Of a stretch of DNA of 64,000 bases, positions 49,048 through 64,000 are shown piece by piece. This DNA comes from Neocallimastix lanati (nom. inval.). Lineage: Eukaryota; Neocallimastigomycota; Neocallimastigomycetes; Neocallimastigales; Neocallimastigaceae. The notes beneath the pieces are model-generated. The model saw only the letters and a list, made by a program, of their open reading frames with translations. It did not search any database and had not been told where the DNA came from. The stretch's first letter is position 1; every line of letters starts with the position of its first letter. Position numbers and translations under genes: made by a program. The stretch is from NCBI GenBank assembly GCA_016946835.1, contig JACVTC010000032.1, positions 60,001-124,000 on the forward strand. Reading direction: 5' to 3'.

Positions 49048-50249
49048 ATTTAATATTTTTATATATATAAATTTTTTGATAAATATAAATTAAAAGAAGT
49101 AGATAATATATACACATTTTAAATTAAGTAATAATTATAAATCAATTTTTTTCCACAAAATTATACTTTCATCCTTTAGAAATTATCATCATATTTTTTA
49201 TTTTATTTTATTATTATTTTTTTCTTTTGAACAAAGTTAATTATAAATTATTAAAATAAATAATAAATAATAAATAATTTATTTGAATATTTTATATATT
49301 ATAAAATTATTGGAACAAAAAATAAAAAATCAAGGACTTGCTTATATTTAATGAATAACAAAAAAAAAAAAAAAAACTGTTTTTAAGTTCTATTTTCATT
49401 ATAATGTTAATTTATAGTTTCACTATATTCCAAATAAATAGTATTAGTTAATTTATAATATATAATATATATATATATACTAGAATATTATTTTAAATCA
49501 ATTTAAAATTTTTTTTTTAAAAGTATATAATACAAATATTCAATATATTCAATATATACTATAATAAATATAGATATATATTTAACAATATACTTAATCA
49601 TATAATATAAATATATTTTATAACTTTATATAAATATTTTATTATATTATTTATGAAAATAAAAAATTTCTTATTCACTTTAGGTCACACAATACTAAAT
49701 CTCTAAATAAATGCTATAATTTTTTACTTGTAATAATAATAATAAATATTATTATATGAGGGATACATTGTTATACAATAAACTTTTATCATTCAAAATT
49801 TAATAAATTTAATATAATTTTAATATATTAAATTAAAATTAAATTATTTATTTTTTATTACAAATATTATATTAATAACAATAATTTAAATAATTAGTAA
49901 TTGCTTGGTAATTTTTTTTTTTAAAAATACAATAATAAAGAAATATATTTTCTTAATAACTACATAAATAATTAAATTACCAATATGATAAATGAATATA
50001 TATATAAAACGGTTCGTTTATTATTAATTATTATTATTAAATAATTTTAAATAATTAATTATCATTAGTATTTATTATCATTATTTTTTTTTTAGAACAA
50101 GAAAATATCCTAATTGAATCTTATAACTCTAGAAAGGGTGATTCTTTAATAAAGTTTTTTTTTTATTTTTTTTTTATTTTTTAAATCTACCGTTTCAAGA
50201 AACTATTAGTTGATTTACTTTTGTTTCAACTTTCTCTTTTATTACAACA

Positions 50250-50383
50250 ATGAAACAACTTATTTATTGCCCTAACCAACTGAATAAGAGTACACATATC
50301 AATATATATACCAATGAAATAGTAGCAATAAAAAATAAAAATAGTTTATATATTTTATTATTAAAAGCAGAAAATAAGTTATT
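50250..50383 (+). other. Possible short coding exon, unrecognised
   Basis: The ATG at 50250 in ACAACAATGAAAC context opens MKQLIYCPNQLNKSTHINIY..., with GC higher than the surrounding desert. The frame runs on to 50486 only through a T-rich duplicated tract. A good acceptor (ACTTATAG, about 50588) and a perfect GTAAGT donor (about 50618) bracket a candidate second exon containing IFPFIDET. I found no phase-consistent junction with a strong donor and recognise no family. It may be a gene remnant or chance. Confidence 0.2.
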
Positions 50384-50545
50384 TTTAAAAATAAATTTAA
50401 ATGTATATATTTCTTTTTTCTTTTTTTTCTTTCCATTGTTCTATTATAAATTACCTTTGCTGCTATTTTTAAAAATAAATTTATAAAAATATTTCTTTTT
50501 TTCTTTCCATTGTTCTATTATAAATTATCTTTGTTGCTATTTTTT
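50384..50545. repeat. ~80-bp tandem duplication
   Basis: TCTTTCCATTGTTCTATTAT and the following AAATTA.CTTTG.TGCTATTTT occur at about 50429 and again at about 50495, with matching flanks (AAAAATAAATTTA). Confidence 0.85.
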
Positions 50546-53242
50546 AATTATTATTATTATTTTTTAATTTTCTTTATTACTTATAGAAAAAATTTTTCCA
50601 TTTATAGATGAAACTGTAAGTGAAAGAAAAAAAAATATTAAGTTTTAATTATGTTATTATCTTCATTTTTTATATTAAAAAAATTTTATTTTATAAAAAT
50701 ATATTAAATAGAATTAATCAATCAATTAATATATTAGATAATTTATTTTTTTAAATTAATCATATATATATATTAAATTCAAAATATTACTATGTTATAT
50801 ATGTAATAATATATATAATATATATTAGATCTTTTTTTGAAATTTTAAGTTACGTAAGATTTATTTTTATTTATATTAAATATTTGATTAGGGTTACTTT
50901 TTTATTTGAGATGAATTTTTTTTTATTCTGGGAATAAAAAATTTATACTTTTTTTTTTTTTTAAAAAAAAGGGAACAGATTAAGATGATTAAGAAAAAAT
51001 GTTAATTAAAATTTTTCAAATAGAGTTTTAATACAGTAAAAAAAAAAACACAATTTATAATAATAATTATTAATATTATAAAAATTTTATTAGTAATATT
51101 TCAAAATAATAGTAAAAATAATAGCTACTAAAATAATATTAAGAGTATTGAATAATACAATAATGTAACAAAAATATAAAGAAGCCGTTTATAAAAATTT
51201 TTTTTGCTTAAAATAAAAATATTAAATATAATACTTATTATTCATTTATTTAATATTTTTTGTCATACAATAAGTATTAATTATCTTGGGATATTTTTTT
51301 TTTAATATTTCATTTATTTAATTTATTATAAATATTGTTTTTTAATAATATTATAATTATTTTTTTTTCCTGAATATTTGAAATTGAGTAATTATCATTA
51401 AATTATTATTTTCTATTTTTAATTGAAATTTAATAAATATATTTTTAAATGGCTGTTCTATATATGTATTCATTAATAATCATTAATGAATAATAATCTA
51501 AGTTTTTTCCGTCAGCCCAAATGATTCATATAATTATATTTAATAAAAAAAAAAAAAAATTAAATTAATATTAAAAATTAGTATAAATAATAAAATTTTA
51601 ATATATAATAAATTAGTATTTATTGATCAACTTTTTTTTATATAATTATCAAAAATGCATAATTTAATTTTTTTATAAAAAAAATTTTTTTGTCTTAAAC
51701 CTTTTTTTTTATTTATATATTTTTATAAAGTAGGGTGTGCTTTTGTATGTATATAATATATAAATATATATATATATGTAGGTATATATATTTTTTAGTA
51801 TTTATATAGAAAGGAAAGAAAAATTCTTCATATTATTCAATGAGCTAAGTAATAAAGACATGATATAATTATGAAATATAATTAATACTTCTTCAATAAT
51901 TTAAAGTTAATATAAAAAAAGAAAATAAAAAATTTATCAAAACATTAATATAATTATATTACAATTGTCGACTTTATACTTCATAAAATACAGAATTAGT
52001 ATTAATAATATTTATATTCAAATAAAAAAAATCATTACTCATATAAAAATATGTTAGCATTAAATATATTAATAAAGTATTAATTTCATATTTAATATTT
52101 CAATAATGAATAAATTTAAAGATTCATATATTGATTTAACTATATTAATTTTAATATTTTTTTTAATTTTTTTTTACCCGGATGGTATATATAATTTGCT
52201 TTTCAAAAAAAAAAAAATACATATTTATGTTTTTCTATAAAAAAAAATTCTTTCTACAAAAAAATGTATTATTTAAAAATTACTTTATATGGAAATTTTT
52301 TTATTAAAATTTCTTTATTTAGTTTAATGAGTCTATGATTCAGAAAGAAAAAAAATAGAATAGTATATATAAAAAATTTTTTTTTTTTAATATACAATAT
52401 TTTTAAATCTAAAATTTTGAAATTAAATAATTTAGTCTATATTATAATATATATAATTAATTTATTTTATGAAAAATAACTAAATTATAAAATTTACTAA
52501 ATAAAGAAAAAAATTATATATTTAACCTAATTTTATAAAAAAAGATAGGAAGATGATAATTTAGATTTCATTAATAATTAATATATTAAACTTTTTATAT
52601 TTATTTTCATTTTAGTGAATCCAAGTGGAACAGTTGATAGAATAAATATTATATTCATTTGGATTTGAGGCATTTATAAAAAGTTTTATATAAAGTTTTT
52701 TTAAAGTTTTGATATATTAAAGTTATTTTTTATTTTATAAATTTGTAATAATAATTATATTCACTTTTTTTTTTATAATCAAATCTTTTAATTAAAATAA
52801 ATGAAATGTTGTAAAAAAAAAGGTAAAATTGTATTGTTGAAAAAAGAAGGTAATAATTGCAATGATAATATATATTATTTTACATAATTACTATTAAATT
52901 AATTATTTCTAAAATACGAAATTACGAAAATCAATTTATATGTGGTTATAAAAAAAAAATTAATATTGAAGTAAATCATATCATCATCATTATTAAATAG
53001 TATTTATTAAAATAAAAACTATATACCATAAAATTTTATGAATATTTTTGTAAATATATAATATAAAAATAAAGGTAGTATTTCTAAGCCACAGGTTTTA
53101 AAATTATCCATAATAAATTGATATAATTTAAAAGACAACCTTGATTTGCTAAATGTATCAAAAATTTAAGATTATTATTATTATCTTTTTTTTCTATAGT
53201 TATTTTGTAATTTTTTTTTAATTATATTAAAATTTATTTTTG

Positions 53243-53273
<31 letters not shown>

Positions 53274-56200
53274 TTTATTTTAATTTTATATTTTGTAACT
53301 TTTATAAAAAAATTTTGAGGGGTTATTTAAAAATCACTAAAATGTTTGTCATATTTTGTTTATTAAAACTGAATAGAGAATAATAAGTTTTCATTTATAA
53401 TGTGTATTTACTAAAAAAAAAAAATAATACAAAATTTAATAAAAAAAAAAAAACTTTGATATACTTTATTGATATATTAAAAAATTTTGATTAATAATTA
53501 TGAAATTTACTTTAATAAGAAAAAAAGAAAATTATTCAAATATATTTTAATAATAATTAATTTATTTAGAATTCATAAAAAAAATTATAAATTATATATA
53601 TTTTTATTTTGACTTAACTTCAGTTTTATTACAAAAGGGTCTTTTTTGAGTTTATTATAATATTTAATTTTTTTAATTAATAAGAAATAAATAAAGAGCC
53701 GTTTTTTTGTTTATTTTATTTTTAATTTTTTATTTTAAATTATTATTAATAACAAAAATAAAAAAAAAAGGTTGAACTTCCATATAAAGATAGATTATTA
53801 ATTATAGAATCATACGATATTTATTAAGGAAATATTTATAATTAATTTCTTTTTTTATATAATTTTTAAATGTGTTATAAATATAAAATTGTATTAATTT
53901 AAATTAAAATATTTTGATTTATATATATTTTAATTTATATATTTTTGATGTATAATATATAAATATATTTTAATTTATTAGTAATATTTAAAGTTACAAT
54001 ATTAAATAAAATTAAATTAATTTTGTATAGGTTCTTTGTATAGGAAAAAAAGTGACACTAGATGATAATATCATGTATTATTCTAAAAAGAAACTATTTT
54101 TTTTTTTTTTTTAAGTTTTCGTGTTCTTAATATTAATCATAATGAATAATATTTGATTTTCTAAAACATCACCCATGCAAATGCATTCTATAGGCGTATA
54201 TCAGTTTAATAATATAGTAATAGTAATTAGTAATTTGTTTTTATATATTCATTTTATTATAATGAAGAAATATAGAATGAAATAAAATAAAAAAACTACA
54301 ATATATTATTAATAGTATTGAAGACAAAATATATATATAAATAACTTTAATAATTAAATAAAGTATTTATAAATAAATTGTATATTTTTTTCTATTCTAA
54401 TAAATGAAAAATAAATGAATAAATAGATTAAAATTTTATTTTAAGCATTAAAAGGAATATTCAAAGGTCAATAATAATACTATAATATTAATTTAAAATG
54501 CCCTTTTTTTTTTATTTTTTTTTTTTAAATGTGTAATTTATATGAATTATTATTTATTTTGAAAATTTAATAATAATATTATTTAGATTTTTATATTAAA
54601 ATAAACATCTTAATGATCTAATTTTTATTTATTGACTTTTATCTATTCTCATTAGTTGAAATTTATTAAAAGTAATATTTATATATTTATATATTTATAT
54701 ATTTTATTAGTAATATTCTTTCTTAGAAATATGTAAAAGAATATGTAAAAAAATAACGAGAAAAAAACTAATTATATAATAAAGTATAATTATTATTGAA
54801 TATTAAATATGATTTAAATTTATTATCATCATAGACTAATATTTATAAAATTATACTATTCAAAGTTAATTATCCTTATGAGAGTTTTATTTAAAGCATT
54901 AATAAAATTTTAAAATAAAAAAAATATATAATTATTGTACTTCAAATGATTATTCACAAATTTAAATTTATAATTTATTTATAAATATTCCATTACATTA
55001 AATTGAATCATAAATAAATAAGAGTTTAAATTTTTATTATATATAATAGAAATAGAAAGTCAATTTAATTAAAGTTTGTTTTGTAACCTAGTTTAAATAT
55101 TAAATTTTATTTTCTTTTATTGTATCATTTACCGTTTAAGGAATAAACAATAGATTATAATGTGCATTTTATTTTAATTTAATTTTTTTTTTGTAATTTA
55201 AAAAAATAAAACAAAATCACAATATTATGTATAAAAATGGTTATATTAAGATTGTAATTAAGAGGTGAAAAAATGTGTTAATTAATATATAGAAAAACTT
55301 TATATTAATATAATTTTATTTTCTATTTATTAAAATAAAATACAAATGAATTTATTTTATTTCGTTTTAATATATTTATTTAATATATATTTAATTTTAT
55401 TTATTAATTTATAATGTAAAAATAAAATATAAAAATAAAAAAAAAAGAATATATAATGAATGATTTAAAAAAAAATTCTTACATTATAAAACAAAGTTTT
55501 ATATAATTAAAATTTTTATTATTAATATATATTTAGCTTTGTATATTAAATTGTACAAAATTCTTTTAATTTAATGAATCAAATACAAAATAGCACAGTT
55601 CATACGAAAAACACATTGGAATCAAAACTTAAAGAAAAATAAGTTTATGATATTTTAAAATAGAAATATATAATTTTAAATTTGAAACACGAAAGATATT
55701 TTAATTGAAATATTGAAATAAATTTAAAAAATATATATATATATATATTTTTTTTAATAAAAAACTTTTAAAAAATATTAAACTGAAAAATTTACTAGAA
55801 TTTTATTTTATTATGTTTTATTTATTATATTTATTAATGCTACTTTTATTTGTAAATAATTCTAGTTATAACTATTATTATTTCAATTGTAAATATTTTA
55901 TATTTTAAATAATTCAGATAATTTTTAATAGAGTATTTCAATGACAATACTTTATTATTATCCAATAATGAAAATAATTAAGAATTGACATAAAAATATA
56001 TATGTATATATACATTTATATATTATATATTTTTGGCAAATCATAAACTTTAATATATCATATTATAGAAATTAATTATATATATTGAATTTATTCTTTT
56101 AATAGTTTTATAATAAAAATATATAAAAGTGTATTGTTTATATATAAATATGATATTGGAATATGGCTTTATATTGTAAATATATATATTTATCGAATAT

Positions 56201-57971
56201 AATATTTGGCTATAATTAAAAAGAAAATGAAAAAATTTCCTAAAAAAGACCTTTTTTTTTTCAAATTTGTAAAAAATTTTAACAATAGTTAATTAATCAT
56301 ATTTCATGTTTATATAAATGATTTTAAAAAATTATAAAATATTATATATTATATAAAATATAATAAATTTGATATAGACATAAAGAATATATTACTCCAT
56401 AAAATAAAAATAATATATTATAATTGTAATATATTTTTAATATTCACGACAAAGTTATAGTAAATAAATGAAAAATTTAATATATAAAAAATATATTTAT
56501 ATCATATGAAAGAAAGTTATTTTTATTTTATTTTATTTTATTATTATTTTTTTTTGTTTTTTAGATTAGAAATTCAAATTAAAAAATATAAAATTTCATA
56601 CATAACCTTTAATATATAAAATTCTTTTTCATAAATAATAAATATTTATTAATTCTAAATTAATAATTTAAATATAATTATTATTTTTAATTTTATTTTT
56701 CTTATTTATTTTTATCGAAATCAAATGATATTTTAATTATTTTTTTTATCTTATATTTTTAATGAAGCTGACAACATTTTATTAATATGTATTCATGGTT
56801 ACGTTACCATGGTTGTATTATATATTATATATTAAAAAAAAGTATATGCTTTGATATTTATAAATCTTTTTGGAATAAAAATATTAAATAGAAAAGCTTA
56901 ATTTTTTATAATTTTCGAATGAGAATATTAAACATATTAATTCATTAATAATAAAAATTATTATTATTATAGTTAATTCATACATATTTCATTTTTTAAA
57001 AATATATATATAGAGTACTATATTTATTCATTAATGGTTAATTCAATACATTTTGATTTAAAATTTAAATATATTATACCCCATAATAAATATTATATAA
57101 TAGCAATATTTGTTTTTATAATTTATTTGGCACAATTATTTTATTTTTTTTTTGTTAATTTGTATTTATCAAAATGATAATTAATAATTAAGTTATTAAA
57201 AATTTTTATAAATAATAATTAATTATTTAAGGCTCTAATTAAATTTAATTCTCCCTTATTTATAAAATAATAATAAATCATATAATAATTTTTAATTTCA
57301 TTAACACTTTTTATTTTTATTTTATTTTTTTTTTTTACTAGTATTTAAAATTATTTAAAATTTATCCAACATAAATTCTTTAATAGATGCTTTATTGTAT
57401 TTAAAATAAAATAATCAAGAAGCCATATATAATTAAATAAGAAAAATAAATTAATGACAATTTAACTAGTTTAACTATTGGATTATTGGATTTATATAAA
57501 AATAATGATAAATAAATTTATAATTATTATATATAGAATCCAACTTCAATTTTAAAAAGTTATATAAATTTATATTATTTATTTTAAATTAAATATTAAA
57601 AAAGAAAATTAAAATTTTTTCTTTTATTTAGTTATTTAATATAGTAAATTTATATATTTAATAAAACTGATTTATATAATTATTTAATTTAGTAAATTTA
57701 TATATTTAATAAAATTAAATTGAAGTATAGAAAAAAAATTATTTTATCTTACTTTTAAACTGTACATTAGTATTAATTTTAAATGTAATTTTTAACATAA
57801 TGATTAATAAATCTAAACAATGAATAATTTCCTTTCTTTTAATCTTATTCATTCTTAATATAGAATGAAGGGTAAATTAAAAATATATATATATATATTT
57901 TATTCTATGTTTTTTTTTTTTTTTTGATTTTAATAAACAATAATACCATCATATTAGTTACAATTTAATTT

Positions 57972-58124
57972 TAAAAAAGTTGAATTTTAATATTTTTTTT
58001 ATTAAAACATAAAAAAGTTGAATTTTAATATTTTTTTTATTAAAATATAAAAAGTTGAATTTTAATATTTTTTTTATTAAAATATAAAAAGTTGAATTTT
58101 AATATTTTTTTTATTAAAATATAA
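57972..58124. repeat. ~38-41 bp minisatellite, four copies
   Basis: Four copies of AAGTTGAATTTTAATATT followed by T8 and ATTAAAA(C/T)ATAA, differing only in A-run length and one C/T. Confidence 0.92.
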
Positions 58125-60469
58125 ATAACATAAAAATATGTATATATATATAATATTTATATGTAAATTATTTTTAATTTTTTTATAGCAAATAAATAAA
58201 AGTAATATTTTCATTCTTTAGTAAAATGTTTAGAAAAAATAAAAAATAAGAATAAAAATAATAAAAAGGATTTAATTTTAACATGTTCTATATTGTAACC
58301 ATTATTTTTATTATTATTAGTATTATTATTTTTTGAAGTTCTATTATTGTATAACAATAATTATGATATTATAATGATATAAAATATAATAATAATAATA
58401 GCAATAATCAATAATATAGTTCTAAAATATATATTAGTTAATATTGTACAAAAAAAATATTATACTACATATTATATGTAAAAATTAATTGTAGTACAAT
58501 TTATATTCAATTTTAATATAATATTTTTAATAATTTTTTTTAATGCATTTAAATTAATTATTACAAAAACTAAAAACAAAATAAATTACAATATAATTTT
58601 ACATGTTTTTTTTTTTTTTTTTTTTTTAATGAAAATATGGAGAAAATTATATTATTAAATAATAAATTAAATATTATATTTAAAAAAACCTTTTAATATC
58701 CATTCTGTATAATAAAAAATATCTATATTTATATTGTATAAATTATAAAACAAATAACTAATATTATTAATAGTTATAATAATTATAATAAATAATAACA
58801 ATTTATATAAGAATATTCAAAATTATTAATAATATGTAGATAATGTATACAAAAAAAAAAGAAAAAAAAAGGAATTTAATAATAAAAAAAATAATAATAA
58901 AAAAAAAAGAATATGTATTATAGTTTTATTTTTGAATATGGAATAATAAGATAGAAAAAAGGAAAAAAGAATTTAGAATTGCGTCAGAAGTTCAAAAGGA
59001 AAAGAAAGCAAAATTTAAAACAAATTTAAGTCAAATTTAGAATATGATTATTTTTATTTTTATTTTTAATATATTTATATATAATATTTTTTTTTTAAAA
59101 AAAAAAAATCAAATTTATTTTTTATTTTTTTTTATTTCTTGCATAATTCCAAATGATAAATAAAATTTGATAAATTGTGAAACATATTGATGTAGATCAT
59201 GAAACTTAAATTTTTAATTTCAAAAAAAAAATTTTTTTTTATTATGTTGACTCATAAAAAAAAAAATATAAAAAAAAAATAAAAAAATAAAAAAAATTTT
59301 TTTTTATAAAATTATTTTAATTATTGTAGTTCTTTTTTTCTAATTATTCAATTGATTTTTATTTTATTATATCAAAATTATATTATTATAAGTTTTTTGA
59401 ATTATTTTATTTTATTTTTAGATTGTTCTATTACAATCCCATTTATAATAAGAAAATTATTATTTTTTTCGTTAATATAAATTAACCTTCAATTTTTTAA
59501 ATGATTGTAGTAATGGTATTTAGATTAACATTATTGATTATAATAATTGCTATTACAAATAATAGAAATAACAATGGAATTATATAGAGTAAATATATAA
59601 AGAGAAAATTTTGTATTAATATATTTGTTTTAATAAAATATTATTAATTTATCATCTTTCTTTTTTGTACAAGTTTTTGTTATTAAAATCAATAAATTTA
59701 TCCAAATTATTAAAAATTTTATTAATAATTTAATATATGTCAATAAAAAAAAAGTTATTAGTAATATTAAAAAAAAGGTTATTTAAAAATTTCCTTTTTT
59801 AATAATTTTTTAATAAACTAATAATAAAATAATAAAAACATTAAAAAATAAAAATAATAATAATATTTAATGATATTAAAAAAAATTATTGATTTTTGTA
59901 ATCATAATTTGAAAATAGAAATTTCATAAATATTAAAAAAAATTTTAATTAATAATAATTTATTGACACACATACCCACACACAAACCCACACACACACA
60001 CAAAAAAAAAAGAAAATATTCTTATTATTATATTATTTCTTATTAAAATAAAATTAATATAATAGAAAAGGTGAGAAACTTTTTTTTTCTATTTTTAATT
60101 TTAATTATATTTGTATTAATAAATTAAAAATAGAACTTTAAAATAATAACATCTGTGTAATATAATTCATTTTTTTTTTTTTTATATTTTTTTATTTTTG
60201 ATTCCAATGATAAAGCTTATTTTAATGAAAATTTTAATTAAAGATGTTAATAATAAAATTATAAATAATAATAATAAATAATAGTAAATGAAAGTAAATA
60301 ACTATTACCATTATAATTAATAATAGTCATGGTAATAATTTTACTTATATTTAATAGTAATCTTAATGACAATAATACTTAATAATAATAAATATGATAA
60401 TAAATAATTCTTGAAAATTAATAACTAATGTTTTTTAATAATGATGATGATAATAGAATAATAATTTGC

Positions 60470-60668
<199 letters not shown>

Positions 60669-61317
60669 GTACTTCATAATTCACAATAATAATAAAAATA
60701 ATAAATAATGCATAATAATAATTTTGTGAAATTAAATACTATTGTATTAATTACAAATATGTATCATGAAATTTTATATTAATAATTAACATAATATTTT
60801 AATTAAAAGAAATTAGGCTTAGTAATTAATATGATTACTAATGCATCTATTTCTTATCTTTTTTTATATAAATATTAATTATCCGATTTGATTATTATCC
60901 ATCCTTAATAAAATTATGATAAAATTTTTATAGTCCTTCCATGTAAATATTAAAAAAGATATATAACTTTAGAAGAGGACAATAATTCTTTTATTTTTAT
61001 TATTAATAAAAATTTAATATAAATTAATAATATATATAAATTATAATAAAACAATTCAAATAATATAATAAAATTTAGTCGATATATATATATATTATTT
61101 TTAAGAAAATCAAAACATATTTTTATCATGTTGATTTTATTTTGAAATTTTTTTTTTATTTTTCTTTGAAAAAATATAAATTTTTAGATATAAGTTGGTA
61201 CTCAACAATAAATTATTTTTAAAAGTTTTTACATTTAAATATTATATTTTTTTATATAATTAAAATAATTAAATGTTAAACTAAAAATAAGAAAAAGTAA
61301 AGTTTAAACAATTATAA

Positions 61318-61543
61318 AATAAAAAATTATATTATTTTTATAATTTTGCTCTGAATGAAAAAATAAAAAATTATATTATTTTTATAATTTTGCTCTGAAT
61401 GAAAAAATAAAAAATTATATTATTTTTATAATTTTGCTCTGAATGAAAAAATAAAAAATTATATTATTTTTATAATTTTGCTCTGAATGAAAAAATAAAA
61501 AATTATATTATTTTTATAATTTTGCTCTGAATGAAAAAATAAA

Positions 61544-61545
<2 letters not shown>
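61318..61545. repeat. 44-bp minisatellite, five identical copies
   Basis: The marker GCTCTGAATG recurs at 61348, 61392, 61436, 61480 and 61524, exactly 44 bp apart. Each unit also has AAAAATTATATTATTTTTAT, whose halves are partly self-complementary. Units appear identical by eye. No open frame through it. Confidence 0.95.
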
Positions 61546-61574
<29 letters not shown>

Positions 61575-62660
61575 TTAAAATAAAATAAAAAATAATTATA
61601 TTGATAATAATGTAAATTTATTAATTTTTTAATATTTAGTATTAATTAATAAAGACTATTCTAAATTAAAACTTTTTTTTTTAAGGTTTTTTAAATTGTA
61701 TTTTTAATATTAAAAATTTATATTAAAAAAAAAATAAAATATTTTTCTAATTATAATAACTAAATAAGATATTGTAATAAATATATTAAATTTTAAATTG
61801 AGATAAAATGAAAAACCGCACACAGACAAATGAATATTTCTATATTAGTCATAAAAAATTTGGCATAAAATATTTACTTAAACTATTTTGTCCAACCTTC
61901 AATCCATATATTAAAATATATTAATTTATATAATAAAATAAAATAGGTAATTAAGAAAATATTATTAATTAATAAATAAATGATAGTAAAAGAAAAAATT
62001 TTAAGAATATTATATATATTAAATAGAAAATATTAAAAAAAATTTGTTACTTTAAAAGGAAAAAGAAATTTACGGTTAACTATTTTTAATATAGTTTAAT
62101 TTTATTAACATAAAAATAAATAGAAGCATATGTCAAAAAAAAATTCTCATTATTTAAATTGTTAATATATTGGTTTTATATTAATTTAATATTATAATAA
62201 TTTCAAATATGACAATTTAGGTTTGATTTCATTTTTTATAATTTTTTAATAAAATTTTTGTTATATTTTTATTATTATAATAGTAAATTAATTAGTAAAT
62301 TAATTTTTTTTTTATACAATTATGTTAGTATTTTTTTTAATAATTTCATATTAGATGAAAGAAATTTAAAAAAATAAATAAATAAATAAATTAATATTTA
62401 AAGATTAAGAATTAATAATGTAAATAAATTTATTATACTTAAATTTGTACTTACTGATACAATTTTATAATTTATTTAATAATAAACAAAAATTAATAAG
62501 GATTATTATTAATTATCTTTAATTAATTTAAATTAATAAATTCGTTTTTTTTTTTATCTATTACGGTTTTTATTTTATTTTATTTTTTTTATTAAATGAA
62601 AATTTTAAATGTAGTAAGTATTATAATTTCTAAATATAGCCATATTAAAATTCGGATAAT

Positions 62661-62700
<40 letters not shown>

Positions 62701-64000
62701 TATTATTATAAAATATAATTTTAATACTTTATATATTCTATATATATATTTTTTTTTCTTTTTTTTTATTCTCTTATATATTATATATTCCCTTTTATTT
62801 AATATATATATTTTATTAACATCATGAAACATTATGAATCAGTGAGTTATTTTATGTTTGTTATTTTTGTTAATAATATATATATATATTTTCAATAATT
62901 AAATTATAAAATTATTTTATATCTTTCTTTATATTCGTAATAGATTATTAAATATTTAATTTGTATATATTAATAATTGTTATTAAGCGGATAAATCTTA
63001 ATAAATTTATAATATTAGATGTAAGATATAAGATATATAAAATTGATAGTAAAAAGTAATTTGATAATAATTAGAATATATAATTTTAATTTTATAATTA
63101 ATTTTTTTTTTTAAATTATATAATATAGTTGTTTAAATATTTATGTTTTTATTAATTTTATCATTAATTTCATTAATATATATATTAAATATTACTTTAA
63201 AGCAAAATAGAAATCTACTTATGATTATTGAAGGATTTTTTTTGTCCTTGATTCAACCAAAAAATAATTATTATCTTAATCTTATAATTCAAGTTTTTAG
63301 TCAGTTGATATCTTTTTAAGAGATAATTTTAAATTTTATATTAATTCGATAAAATAATTTTTAAATCATTTTTTATATGTTTTGAATTTTTTTTTTTTTC
63401 TCATTCTCTTTTTTAAAAATAATATATATATATATATATATAATTTTCACTTAATTTTCTATTAATTTATTATTGAAATTAACTCTAAAAAAAAAAAATA
63501 ATAAGCATAAATTAATAATGATAATGATAAATAAATAAAAATAATTTCGTAATAGCCATTATAGCATTGCAATAATATAAATATATATCATTTAAAATAA
63601 AAATATTATTACTACTAAAGAAATATATCTTTAAAATAAAAACATTACTTTTACTAAGAATATCAAAAAAAAAAAAAAAAGTATTATATAATATAAATTA
63701 ATAGGAAAAAAAAAATTTTTTTTAATAATATTAAAACAAACCTATTTAACTATTTTATTGAAAATAATATTTGTTTAATTATTGATACCTTCATTTTCAA
63801 TATTTTATAATTTTGGATTTAATATTTATTTTTACTATAAATTAATATTATATTATTATTTAGTAGATTTCTTTTGTTAATATAAAATATATCTTTGTTT
63901 ATAAATTTTTATTAAATCTTTTTTTATGTATACAATTTTTATTTTTTTTTAATATATATTATATTTTATATATATGAAAAATTTCTCAGCTTAAATCTTT

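Larger units (their letters stand above)
42642..50249. other. Gene desert, first part
   Basis: Extremely AT-rich with stops in all frames. Notable only for the 7-mer repeat at 44.9 kb, a TTATTA run near 46500-46528, TTTTA pentamers near 46558-46608 and a small hairpin at 49011-49047. No exon-like GC rise recognised. Confidence 0.65.

Noticed and set aside
56791-56812. CATGGTTACGTTACCATGG near-palindrome
   Set aside because: Only 6-bp perfect arms; too short to distinguish from chance.
61318-61545. Possible CRISPR-like array
   Set aside because: Units are head-to-tail and identical with no variable spacers, in a eukaryotic AT-rich context. It is a minisatellite.

Overview
The window is eukaryotic nuclear DNA of extreme AT richness. 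Genes have introns with GTAAAT, GTATGT or GTAAGT donors and AT-rich, TAG-ending acceptors. Exons stand out as islands of higher GC, and long homopolymer and ATT/AAT/TTTA tracts fill the rest. Fungal-type ARF1, a class I DAHP synthase (ARO3/ARO4 type), muskelin and a homeodomain gene, plus long intergenic deserts and many 5'-truncated LINEs, fit an anaerobic gut fungus (Neocallimastigomycota) best. That assignment is inference from composition and gene content, not a database match.

Layout. 2.5-8.4 kb (+): a 12-exon muskelin gene (760 aa) whose second intron is almost entirely a ~1.3 kb ATT repeat. 9.7-11.3 kb (-): a four-exon DAHP synthase (377 aa), convergent with muskelin. 11.3-13.7 kb: AT-rich spacer holding a 104-bp perfect palindrome. 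13.65-16.26 kb: a stack of 5'-truncated LINE 3' ends, all on the minus strand. 16.3-18.9 kb and 23.0-25.5 kb: a direct duplication of about 2.5 kb, each copy holding a complete three-exon ARF1 gene coding for the same 181-aa protein.

Between and beyond the ARF1 copies, 19.7-40.3 kb is a transposon graveyard. It holds a second LINE family with a 13-bp target-site duplication (TSD) and a nested copy of its own 3' end; an inverted pair of degenerate retroelements with TG...CA LTR-like ends; a broken MULE/FLYWCH transposase; a broken Ty3/gypsy-type integrase flanked by inverted repeats; and a LINE with an 818-codon open RT frame inserted into an older LINE with a 14-bp TSD. 41.1-42.6 kb (-): an intronless Asn/Gln-rich homeodomain gene. 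42.6-64 kb: about 21 kb with no recognisable gene, only microsatellites and three minisatellite-like tandem repeats.

The five intact host genes are unrelated housekeeping or regulatory genes (ubiquitin ligase/cytoskeletal adaptor, shikimate pathway, vesicle traffic twice, transcription). They do not form a pathway or operon. I saw no tRNA, rRNA or CRISPR array. I found no convincing new multi-gene system. The most unusual items are the 104-bp palindrome, the near-identical ARF1 pair with a conversion-like divergence pattern, the giant intronic ATT tract, and the integrase remnant bounded by inverted repeats.
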